Of a stretch of 53,698 nucleotides of DNA, positions 32,637-40,773 are shown piece after piece; the stretch's first letter is position 1, and every line of letters begins with the position of its first letter. The notes below the pieces were generated by a model, which had not been told where the DNA came from, did no database searches, and was given only the letters and a program-made list of their open reading frames with translations. Both the position numbers and the translations under genes were made by a program. Origin of the DNA: Puniceicoccales bacterium (GTDB taxonomy: Bacteria; Verrucomicrobiota; Verrucomicrobiia; Opitutales; UBA953); contig JAISSQ010000197.1 in assembly GCA_031273045.1 (NCBI GenBank), positions 1 to 53,698 on the forward strand, read 5' to 3'.

Positions 32637-33059
32637 ATGCTAACCAATTTGCTGAGGTCAAAAATTCTCCGCGCGGAAGTCACGGACGCCAAGTTGCACT
32701 ACGAGGGCAGCATGGAAATAGACGAGGCGTTGATGCGTCTCGTGGGAATTCTGCCGAACGAAAAAATCCTCGTGGGAAACATCTCGAACGGTCAGCGCTT
32801 TGAAACCTACGCAATTCCGGCACCGGCGGGCTCGCGCCGCTTCTCCCTCAACGGTGCCGTGGCGCATCTTGGCGCGATTGGCGACCTCGTGGTCATCATG
32901 ACTTTCGGCTGGTTCGACGCCGCCGAGGCCGCCGCGCACCGCCCGTCGGTCGTCACGCTGGGTTCGGGAAATTCGCGCATCGTGAAACTCGACAACCCTG
33001 CCGTCGCGCCGGAAACGTGCGGATACAAACTGCCCGCCGGCGTCACCGGCGGCGCGTGA
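32637..33059 (+). CDS. panD: Aspartate 1-decarboxylase
   Basis: LRSKILRAEVTDAKLHYEGSMEIDEALMRLVGILPNEKILVGNISNGQRFETYAIPA; self-cleavage G-S retained. Confidence 0.94.
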   Translation: MLTNLLRSKILRAEVTDAKLHYEGSMEIDEALMRLVGILPNEKILVGNISNGQRFETYAIPAPAGSRRFSLNGAVAHLGAIGDLVVIMTFGWFDAAEAAAHRPSVVTLGSGNSRIVKLDNPAVAPETCGYKLPAGVTGGA

Positions 33060-33082
33060 AAACGGCGGGGAATGCGTTGAAA

Positions 33083-34726
33083 ATGGACGCGGCATTGGCG
33101 ACATTTCTCCGCGACGGCGGCACCGGCGGCACCGGTGGCGCGGGTGTCCCAATCGAAAAAGGCGGCTCCGGCAGAAAATTTTCGCGCGTCCCACTGACTG
33201 CCGGCGGGACGGGCGTGCTGTGCGTTTTCGACAACTCCCGCGCCGAGAACGCGCTCTATGCGGACATCGCCGTTTTTCTGCGCGAACAGGTCAAATTCCC
33301 CGTCCCCAAAGTGCTGGTGCGACGGGAAAACGGCGGTTGCGGCGATTGTAACGGCACTGCCGTTGACGCCGCCGCCGGCGGCGGCGCGTTGCTCATGGAA
33401 GACCTCGGCGAGACGGATTTGCTCGCGCTGCGGGGCGCGCCACCGGCGGTGCGGCGCGACGCCTACCGCTCGGCGTTGAGGGCGATTCGCAATCTGCACG
33501 ACACCGGTCTGGCGCGTTTTCGCGAGGCGGGCGACGCCGCTCCGCGCCTCATGACGGGCTTCGACGCCGCGCTCTATCGCTGGGAGCAGGATTATTTTTG
33601 GGACAATTTTCAACTCGCCGTAAACGGGGAGAAAACGCCACTGCCGGCGGATTTGCGGGCGGAACTCGACGCGCTCGCCGCACGCCTCCTGCGACTGCCG
33701 GCGCAACTCGTCCACCGCGATTGCCAGTCCCAAAACATTCTCTGGCGCGACGGACAGGCGTGGTTCATTGATTTTCAAGGCATGCGCGTCGGAACAGGGT
33801 TCTACGACTTGGCGTCCCTCCTTTACGACCCCTACGCAATCTTGCCCGCAAGCGAACGAAAAGAATTCGCCGAATTTTACCGGACACTGCCGCCGGCGGC
33901 ACCGGCGGCACCGGCGGCGGATGGCGCACCGGCGGCGGCGCGGACGACGGAACTTGTTGAATTCACAAGGATTTTGGCGTCGCCAGCGGACTTTTACCGC
34001 GCGCTGTCCGACGCCGCCGCGCAACGCCTCATGCAAGCCCTCGGTGCCTACGGTTTCTTGGGAATTTTGCGCGGAAAAACAGAGTTTTTGGCGCATATCC
34101 CCGCCGCGCTCGACGCCCTGTGCGAAGTCACCGCCGGCAACCCGCAACTCCCTCTCCTGCACGCCTTTGCGAACAAATCTCTTCTTTGTTGTCCGCCGCA
34201 GGGGGGCGGCGCACCCTGCGTCCGCATGGCAACGCAGTCCGCTTCTTCACCGTCCGTCCCGCCGTCTTCCGAGACCGTTCGGGTGTTTCGCCATGTCCGG
34301 CGCGTTGGTTTTTCCGAGTGCGACCCCGCCGGCATCGCGCATTTCGCGCGTTTTCCGCTGTGGGTCGAGGAGGCGGAGGCGGCGTTCTGGCGCAAATGCG
34401 GCGTGACCGTGCCCGACACCGCCGGCGGCATGATGACCGGCTGGCCGCGCGTGTCGTTCTCCATCCGCTACCGCGCGCCGGTGCGCTACAACGAGGAAGT
34501 CGCCGTGGTGCTCTCGGTCGAGGTGACGTCGGTGCGCTCGCTCTCGTGGCGTTTCCGCATTGAACGCGAAGCCGCCGCCGGTGCCGGTGGTGGCACCGTT
34601 CTTTGTGCCAGCGGAGAAATGCGGGTTGTGCATGCCGCCGGCGACCCGCTTTCGGGGAAACTCGAAAGCCGCGAAATTCCGGCGCCGGTGCTGGCGGCGT
34701 TGAAGGCATTCTGGCGCGGGGAGTAG
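33083..34726 (+). CDS. Fusion of AmgK-like sugar kinase (aminoglycoside phosphotransferase fold) and YbgC-like hot-dog thioesterase
   Basis: N-part LVHRDCQSQNILW...WFIDFQGMRVGTGFYDLASLLYDPY; C-part from about 34226 VFRHVRRVGFSECDPAGIAHFARFPLWVEEAEAAFWR; one uninterrupted ORF. Confidence 0.85.
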   Translation: MDAALATFLRDGGTGGTGGAGVPIEKGGSGRKFSRVPLTAGGTGVLCVFDNSRAENALYADIAVFLREQVKFPVPKVLVRRENGGCGDCNGTAVDAAAGGGALLMEDLGETDLLALRGAPPAVRRDAYRSALRAIRNLHDTGLARFREAGDAAPRLMTGFDAALYRWEQDYFWDNFQLAVNGEKTPLPADLRAELDALAARLLRLPAQLVHRDCQSQNILWRDGQAWFIDFQGMRVGTGFYDLASLLYDPYAILPASERKEFAEFYRTLPPAAPAAPAADGAPAAARTTELVEFTRILASPADFYRALSDAAAQRLMQALGAYGFLGILRGKTEFLAHIPAALDALCEVTAGNPQLPLLHAFANKSLLCCPPQGGGAPCVRMATQSASSPSVPPSSETVRVFRHVRRVGFSECDPAGIAHFARFPLWVEEAEAAFWRKCGVTVPDTAGGMMTGWPRVSFSIRYRAPVRYNEEVAVVLSVEVTSVRSLSWRFRIEREAAAGAGGGTVLCASGEMRVVHAAGDPLSGKLESREIPAPVLAALKAFWRGE

Positions 34727-34816
34727 GAAATTCCCCCGCCCCGCCAACTGCCTCCGCCAACCGCTCCCGCCAACAAGGGCTTGCTTTCGCGGCGGGGCGC
34801 GGAAACATGCGCCGCC

Positions 34817-35332
34817 ATGTCGCCATCCGCCGTCCGCGTCCTTGTCCTTGCCGCCGGCATCGTCGCCGGCGCGGTTTTCGCGGGGTGCCGCGCGAAGGTG
34901 CAGTTCTTTGGCGGACAACCGCCGCCGGTGGCGACGTGGCAGCCGCTGAAAACGTTCATCGTCGCCGGGCGCAACGGTGCCACGACCGAAGATTCCCCGC
35001 CGGTTCTGCTTGAAAGCATTCGCCTCGGCGTGCGCGAGACCCTGCGCGCCAAGGGCTACGTCGAGGCGGTCGAGGGCGGTCCCGTCGCCGATTTCAGCGT
35101 TCAGTTTTCGGTCCGGCGCGAGGATGTCGTCGCCGGTGACGCCCGCGAGGGCGGCGGGCGCGCGGACTCCCTTTCGCTCACGTTTTACGCCCGCAACGGC
35201 CGCGCGCTGTGGCGTCCGTCCGCCGGCACCGTGTCCACCGGCACCGGTCTGACGCCGGAGAACGCGCTCGCCCTCGTGCGCCAGATGCTCGCCCCGTTGC
35301 CCGCGCGCCCAACAGCCCCCGCGACCCCATGA
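34817..35332 (+). CDS. Lipoprotein of unknown function (DUF4136-like)
   Basis: MSPSAVRVLVLAAGIVAGAVFAGC lipobox; stop overlaps next start (ATGA at 35329-35332). Confidence 0.7.
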   Translation: MSPSAVRVLVLAAGIVAGAVFAGCRAKVQFFGGQPPPVATWQPLKTFIVAGRNGATTEDSPPVLLESIRLGVRETLRAKGYVEAVEGGPVADFSVQFSVRREDVVAGDAREGGGRADSLSLTFYARNGRALWRPSAGTVSTGTGLTPENALALVRQMLAPLPARPTAPATP

Positions 35333-36594
35333 ACGCCGCCGCCGCAACGCTGACGCCCGCCGCCGGCGACGCTTTTCCGGCGCTCAAAATTTCCGGCGCG
35401 TGGAGCATTCGCGCCGGCTTTCCCGAAGCCGCCGCCATCGCCGCCGCCATCACCGCCACGCCCGCCGCCAAAAAAACGCCGCCGCCGGCGGCGGCACCGG
35501 CACCGGCGGCGACGGAGACCGTCCTGCCCCTCGACGCCTCCGGTCTCGAACGCTACGACTCCTCGCTGCCGGCGTTCCTGCTCGAACTGCACCGCCAACT
35601 CGAACCGCTCGGAATCCGCCCCGCCTCCGAAAACCTTCCGCCCGACCTCGCCGGTCTGCTCAAACTCGCCCTCGCGCACGCCGACAACGACGGCAACGGC
35701 CGCGCCGACATCGAGGAGTTCACCGGCGACGACGCCGCCTCGACCGCCGCCGCCGCGCGCCGCCGCGCCGGTGACGCCGCCCGCGAAGCCGCCCTGCGCG
35801 CCACGCTCACCTACCGCCTCGGCGCGTGGGCGCTCGCCAGTGCGCGCGCGTGGAACGCCGCGCTCGAATTCACCGGACGCGTCGCCGGTGCCTTCGCCAA
35901 TTTCTGCCGAGGACGCGCCCGTGTCCGCATGCGCGAGTGCGGATTGCTCATTCAGGACTGCGGTGCCGACGCCCTGCCGATAATCGCCCTCGTCTCCTCG
36001 CTCACGGGGCTGATTCTCGCCTACCTCGGCGTGCTGCAAATGCGGCAGGTCGGCGCCGTCACGATGGTCCCCGGCGCCGTCGCGCTCTCGATGCTTCGCG
36101 AAATGGGCGTGCTCATGACCGGCGTGATTTTGTGCGGCCGCACCGCCACCGCCTACGCCGCGCAACTCGCCACGATGAACGTCTCGGAGGAGACCGCCGC
36201 GCTGCGCGTCCTCGGCATTTCGCCCTACGAATACCTCGTCCTGCCGCGCTTCTTCGCGCTCTTCCTGATGACCCCGCTGCTGACGCTCTACGCGAACCTG
36301 TGCGGCATCGCCGGCGGCCTGCTCGTCGTCGCGCCGATGGGCATCCCGCTGGAACAGGGCGTCGAGATGACCCTGCGCGTCATCAAGATGCCGAGCGTCG
36401 CCGCCGGTCTCATCAAGGCGTTCGTCTTCGCCATCCTCATCGCGTGGTCGGGCTGTTTTCGCGGCATGAATGCCGGAAAAAGTTCCCAAGCCGTCGGCGA
36501 CGCCACCACCTCCGCCGCCGTTCTTGGCATCACGCTGCTCGTCATCGCCGACGCCGTGTTCGCCGTGCTCTTCGACGTGATTCACTTCTTCTGA
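35329..36594 (+). CDS. MlaE-family ABC transporter permease with N-terminal STAS-like region
   Basis: LKISGAWSIRAG...LDASGLERYDSSLPAFLLEL (STAS-like); SSLTGLILAYLGVLQMRQVGA...LREMGVLMTGVILCGRTATAYAAQLATMNVSEETAALRVLGISPYEYLVLPRFFAL (MlaE). Confidence 0.9.
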   Translation: MNAAAATLTPAAGDAFPALKISGAWSIRAGFPEAAAIAAAITATPAAKKTPPPAAAPAPAATETVLPLDASGLERYDSSLPAFLLELHRQLEPLGIRPASENLPPDLAGLLKLALAHADNDGNGRADIEEFTGDDAASTAAAARRRAGDAAREAALRATLTYRLGAWALASARAWNAALEFTGRVAGAFANFCRGRARVRMRECGLLIQDCGADALPIIALVSSLTGLILAYLGVLQMRQVGAVTMVPGAVALSMLREMGVLMTGVILCGRTATAYAAQLATMNVSEETAALRVLGISPYEYLVLPRFFALFLMTPLLTLYANLCGIAGGLLVVAPMGIPLEQGVEMTLRVIKMPSVAAGLIKAFVFAILIAWSGCFRGMNAGKSSQAVGDATTSAAVLGITLLVIADAVFAVLFDVIHFF

Positions 36595-36598
36595 CGCC

Positions 36599-37114
36599 AT
36601 GCTCTCCCCCCTTCAACAGATTGCCGCCACCTACCGGAAATTCGACGTCTTCAACGGGCGCGCCGCCCGCTCCGAGTTCTGGTGCTTCAACCTCGCCAAC
36701 GCCATCCCGTTCGCGGTGCTGCTCTGCGCGGGATTCCTCTCCGATGAGAATCTCAAGGACGCCACCGCCGGTGCCCCGTTCGCGCTGAAACTGGCGGCGG
36801 TCGTGCTCGTCATCGCCAACTTCCTGCCCGGGCTGACGCTGCTCGTGCGGCGCCTCCACGACACCGGACGCTCCGGCAAATGGGCGTTCCTGCTGGCACC
36901 GACGTTCGTCACCTACTTCACGACCCTCGGCGACTCCCTGTGGGGCAACTACGAAATCGTGTGCACGCTCTACCTCGCCGGACCGGCGGTGCTGCTCATC
37001 TTCGCCTCCGAAAAAGGACAGCACGGCAGAAACCTTTACGGCGAGCAACCGGGCGTCACCGGCGGCGGTGGTGGTGGCGTCACCGGCGGTGCCGGCGGCG
37101 CGCCAGCCCCGTAG
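36599..37114 (+). CDS. DUF805 inner-membrane protein
   Basis: FNGRAARSEFWCFNLANAI; LTLLVRRLHDTGRSGKWAFL; GRNLYGE. Confidence 0.85.
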   Translation: MLSPLQQIAATYRKFDVFNGRAARSEFWCFNLANAIPFAVLLCAGFLSDENLKDATAGAPFALKLAAVVLVIANFLPGLTLLVRRLHDTGRSGKWAFLLAPTFVTYFTTLGDSLWGNYEIVCTLYLAGPAVLLIFASEKGQHGRNLYGEQPGVTGGGGGGVTGGAGGAPAP

Positions 37115-37166
37115 GGGCGGCATAGCATAGGCAGGGGCGTCAGCCCCTGTCATGGAGCGCCACATA

Positions 37167-37361
37167 CATGGAGCGCCGACTTTCAAGTCGGCTCGGCGGT
37201 GTTGCGGCGATAGCCGCCTTGCTTCTCTTTTTAACATGGAGCGCCGACTTTCAAGTCGGCTTGGAAGAGGTGCGGCGATAGCCGCCTTGCTTCTCTTTTT
37301 TAAAGTGGCGGCTACGCCGCATTGAGGGGACGAGCCGACTTGAAAGTCGGCGCTCCATGTG
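37167..37361. repeat. REP-like two-hairpin repeat cluster: two direct copies (about 68 bp period) plus one inverted partial copy
   Basis: CATGGAGCGCCGACTTTCAAGTCGGCT...GCGGCGATAGCCGCCTTGCTTCTCTTTTT at 37167 and 37235; inverted CGAGCCGACTTGAAAGTCGGCGCTCCATG ending near 37361. Confidence 0.9.
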
Positions 37362-37386
37362 TGTGGTGCTCCATGTGTGTGCCTCA

Positions 37387-39759
37387 TCACTTCGTCGGCG
37401 GCGGTGCGGGAACCGTCGCCGGTGGCGCGGGCGTCGTCGCCGGTGGCGTCGTCGTTGCCGGCGGCGTCGTTGTCGTCGTTGCCGGTGCTGTCGTCTCCGG
37501 CGTGGTTGCCGGTTGGGGCGGGGTGGGGAGGTCGGCGGGTCGGCGGATGGCGGGGACTTCGCGGTCGCGGCTTTTCTCGAAGGTGAGTTTGAAAAGCGCG
37601 TCGAGCAGTTCCTGTTTGATTGCGAAGACGCAGTTTTGGGCGGGGCTGCCGGCGATTTGCGTGGTGCCGCCGAGGCGTTTGGTGAGGAACAGGACACGCG
37701 TTTCCTCGGTGGAGCCGCCGGCGGGGACGAGCGAGAATTCGAGGCGGTAGCGCCACGCTTCGGCGGTGTGCGAGCCGAGGTGCCGGTGCTTGTATTGCTC
37801 GGAGAACGGGGCGTCGAAGAAGCGCGCGGCGCGGATGTCCGCGAGTTCCTTCAAGAGGTTGGAGACGTTCGCGCGCGCCTCCTGCGGCAGGGCGGCGAGC
37901 GTTTCGGCGTAAGGGGCGCGGCGCGGCGCGGCGGCGGGCGAAGTGGTCGCCGGTGCCGATGAAGTTGCCGCCGTTCCCGCTGCCGGCGCGGCGGCGGACG
38001 ACGGCGTCGGCGTCGCGCTTTTGGCGTTCGTGTTTTCGGAACCGGCGGCACTGCCGGCGGCACCGGCGGTGCCCGCGCTCTCGCCGCCGGTGGCGGAGTA
38101 GTCGCCGGCGGTTTCGGGCTGGGGAATCATTTCGGCACCGGTTTCGAGGTCGGTCAGGCGCAGGGCGGTGACGACGGCGCCGTCGGGAATGCCGGTGACG
38201 CGCCGGTCGCGGTATTGGGCGGGGGAGACGCTGACGGCGTCGAGGATTTCGCCGCGAATGGAATAGACCGTCGGCGCGTCGGCGAGTTTGGCGTGGGCGG
38301 GAGCACCGGCGGGGCGCGGCGCGGCGAGCAGGAGCGTGCGGCGCGAGGTTTTTCCGGCGGTGCCGGCGGGCGGGGTGAATTCGAGGTCAACGCGCAACGT
38401 CGGGCGGTCGAGTCCGGTCTCGCGGAGAACGTCGCCGGACGGGGCGTCGCTGACGAATTTCTCGCACAGTTGGCGGAGCCGTTCGGAGGCGCCGGCGGGG
38501 GCGGGGCGGGCGTGCGCGGAGATGTGGCGCAGGGCTTCGACGAGGCCGGCGACAACGTCGGGGTCGGCGGCGAGCGGCACGGTTGTCGTGGTTCCGGGCA
38601 GCGCGGGCATTCCCCACACGCCCGGGGCGCGGCGGCGCAGGACGAGGCGTTGCGAGCGTGCGTCGTGGATGGTGATTTCGGAGAGCGTTCCGGCGGGGAA
38701 GCGCAGGAACTCGACCTCGCGCAGGTCGGTGGCGGCGCGCGCCCACTCGGCGACCTCCTGCTCGCGCACGGTGAAGACGGCGCGGTTGTCCTCCAACTTG
38801 GCGAAGCAGGACGGGGCGGCCGCCGGCGACGCCGGGTCGCGCGCGCCGATGACGAGCGTCTGGAGCCGGTTGTTGCCTTGGACGGTGATGCGCATGCGCG
38901 GCGCGCCCAGACCGTATTGGTTGAGGAACTCCGCCGTCGCTTCGGCGGCGGGCGGCAGGAAGCGCAGGTAGCGCAGGTTGACGAGGCGTTCGAGGCGGGC
39001 TTCGAGCAGGGCGCGGCCGGCTTCGGCGGCGACGGGCGCCTCGAAGAGCCAGACGCGCTCGGTGTCGTTGCCGGCGGGCGCGGGACGCTGTTCGAGGCGC
39101 AAGCGAACCTGCGGCGTCATGCCGGCGGCGGCACCGGCGGCGGACGCGGCGGGGTCGCGCGTGGAGACGGCGAGGGCGCGAACCTCGAACGCGCCGATGG
39201 AGAAAACGTTCGGCGAGCGAAGCGTGTCGGGATTCGCCACGACGCCGGAGAGGAAGCGCGGCGGGACGGGGATGATGCGGGCGGCGTCGGCGGAGCCGTC
39301 GGCCGAAGGCGCGAGCAGGAAGAAGCGCGGGTTTTCGGGGGTTCCGCCGACGCGCCCGATTTGGATGACCACCGGCGTCGAACCGTCGGCGACGACGCTC
39401 AAGCGCGCCTCCGGCTTGTCCAATCCGTAGTCGGCGAGCGCGCTTCCGCTGGCGCGCGCCTCGGCGAGGGTGAACCCGCCGTCAATCTGGACGAAGCGCA
39501 GTTGCTCGATGATTCCGGCGACGGCGGCGGGGTCGGCGGGCCACGAGTAGGGCGCGGTGAGGTGCCAGTTTCCGCGTCCCTCGCCGGCGAGCGTGTAGGG
39601 TTGGGGGACGCCGGAGCCGTCCACGGAGACCTCGCGGATGTTCGGAGCGAACAGCGGCGCGGCGACGACCGGGTCGCGCACCCGCTTGTCAAATGTCTGC
39701 ACGAGTGCGAAGACGGCGATGTTCGCGAGCAGGAGGAAAACCGTGATTTTCAGGCGCAT
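37387..39759 (-). CDS. DUF4340 domain membrane-anchored protein with Pro/Ala/Thr-rich C-terminus
   Basis: Start MRLKITVFLLLANIAVFALVQTF (39759); DUF4340-like repeats; tail PPATTTPPATTPAPPATVPAPPPTK. Confidence 0.78.
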   Translation of the reverse strand: MRLKITVFLLLANIAVFALVQTFDKRVRDPVVAAPLFAPNIREVSVDGSGVPQPYTLAGEGRGNWHLTAPYSWPADPAAVAGIIEQLRFVQIDGGFTLAEARASGSALADYGLDKPEARLSVVADGSTPVVIQIGRVGGTPENPRFFLLAPSADGSADAARIIPVPPRFLSGVVANPDTLRSPNVFSIGAFEVRALAVSTRDPAASAAGAAAGMTPQVRLRLEQRPAPAGNDTERVWLFEAPVAAEAGRALLEARLERLVNLRYLRFLPPAAEATAEFLNQYGLGAPRMRITVQGNNRLQTLVIGARDPASPAAAPSCFAKLEDNRAVFTVREQEVAEWARAATDLREVEFLRFPAGTLSEITIHDARSQRLVLRRRAPGVWGMPALPGTTTTVPLAADPDVVAGLVEALRHISAHARPAPAGASERLRQLCEKFVSDAPSGDVLRETGLDRPTLRVDLEFTPPAGTAGKTSRRTLLLAAPRPAGAPAHAKLADAPTVYSIRGEILDAVSVSPAQYRDRRVTGIPDGAVVTALRLTDLETGAEMIPQPETAGDYSATGGESAGTAGAAGSAAGSENTNAKSATPTPSSAAAPAAGTAATSSAPATTSPAAAPRRAPYAETLAALPQEARANVSNLLKELADIRAARFFDAPFSEQYKHRHLGSHTAEAWRYRLEFSLVPAGGSTEETRVLFLTKRLGGTTQIAGSPAQNCVFAIKQELLDALFKLTFEKSRDREVPAIRRPADLPTPPQPATTPETTAPATTTTTPPATTTPPATTPAPPATVPAPPPTK

Positions 39760-39850
39760 GTTCGGGACAAAAAGGAAATCGGTTTTGGAAGGAACAAAAT
39801 TCCCGAAAAAAGTTGTTGCTCCCGCCGTCTTCGGAGGCACTTTCGCGCCC

Positions 39851-40645
39851 ATGCAATCCACCCCTGCCACTTGCGTTGCCGCGCTGTGCGGTCTCGCGCT
39901 TCTTGTTTTGCCTGCGGACGCGCAATCTGCCCGTTCCGGTTCTTCCCGTCCCGCCGCCGGTGCCGCCGCCGGTGGTGCCGCCGCCGAGGGCGAAGGCAAA
40001 CTTCCCTTCGAGATTGTCTCCGTCCAGCAACAGCCCTCGAACGTCGCCGGATTCGGAACGGGCACGCAGCGCATCGCGGTCGCGTTCCGCACGAGTGCCT
40101 CGCGCGGCGCGGACGAGGGTCTGTCCTCGAACCCCGCGTGGATTGACAAGCCGAAGGTGACGCTGACGCTCGCCTACCGGCCGGACAAGCGCCGCGCCGT
40201 CCGCGTGCCCGCCTCCCGCACCGGCGCCGCCGGTGCCACCGCCGCCGCCGGTGGTGCCGCGAAGACCGGTGCCGGCGCGACCGCCGGAGCCGCCGCCGCC
40301 GCGAACTCGGAGTTCCTTTTCTTCCGCGCCTCGGCGACGTTGCTCGCGGTCGAGCGTCCGAGCAGCGGTTTCGTTTTCTTCTACCTGCCCGGCGAAATCG
40401 TCCGCCGCGACGGTCTCGGCCGCGAGCCGTATGCCTACATCGTCGAGGCGGAGGCGTCGGGCAAAACCGCCCGTGTGTTTCGCTCGAAGAATCTTTTGAA
40501 GGAGGACGAGTTCACCGGTTTCAAGACGATGGCGGACACCGGCGCGCTCGCCACTTCCGGTCTGCTGCGCAACTCGGCGCAGGCGGGCTTCGACATCGCG
40601 GGCGGACGCAACTCTCCGACCGTTCTGCGCGACGACCAGAATTGA
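39851..40645 (+). CDS. Amuc_1102-like secreted protein, first gene of the PilQ-type cluster
   Basis: MQSTPATCVAALCGLALLVLPADAQS signal peptide; position immediately before the PilM-like gene. Confidence 0.6.
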   Translation: MQSTPATCVAALCGLALLVLPADAQSARSGSSRPAAGAAAGGAAAEGEGKLPFEIVSVQQQPSNVAGFGTGTQRIAVAFRTSASRGADEGLSSNPAWIDKPKVTLTLAYRPDKRRAVRVPASRTGAAGATAAAGGAAKTGAGATAGAAAAANSEFLFFRASATLLAVERPSSGFVFFYLPGEIVRRDGLGREPYAYIVEAEASGKTARVFRSKNLLKEDEFTGFKTMADTGALATSGLLRNSAQAGFDIAGGRNSPTVLRDDQN

Positions 40646-40773
40646 GTTAGCGTTGTTGACTGACCGCTCCTTTTCCGCCAGCGTTCCGCCCCTCTTCCCG
40701 CTTCCCCATACGCCGCGCACCGCGACCCTTCCCACCTCTCCCACCCTCTCTCCCAACAAACACCATTCCCCGC

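Noticed and set aside
37167-37361. Possible CRISPR array from repeated 68-bp units
   Set aside because: Units differ in orientation, have internal hairpins and no unique spacers of uniform length; fits a REP-like family instead.
38215-40146. 643-aa + strand ORF opposite the DUF4340 gene
   Set aside because: Gly/Arg-rich antisense translation; explained by codon third-position GC bias.
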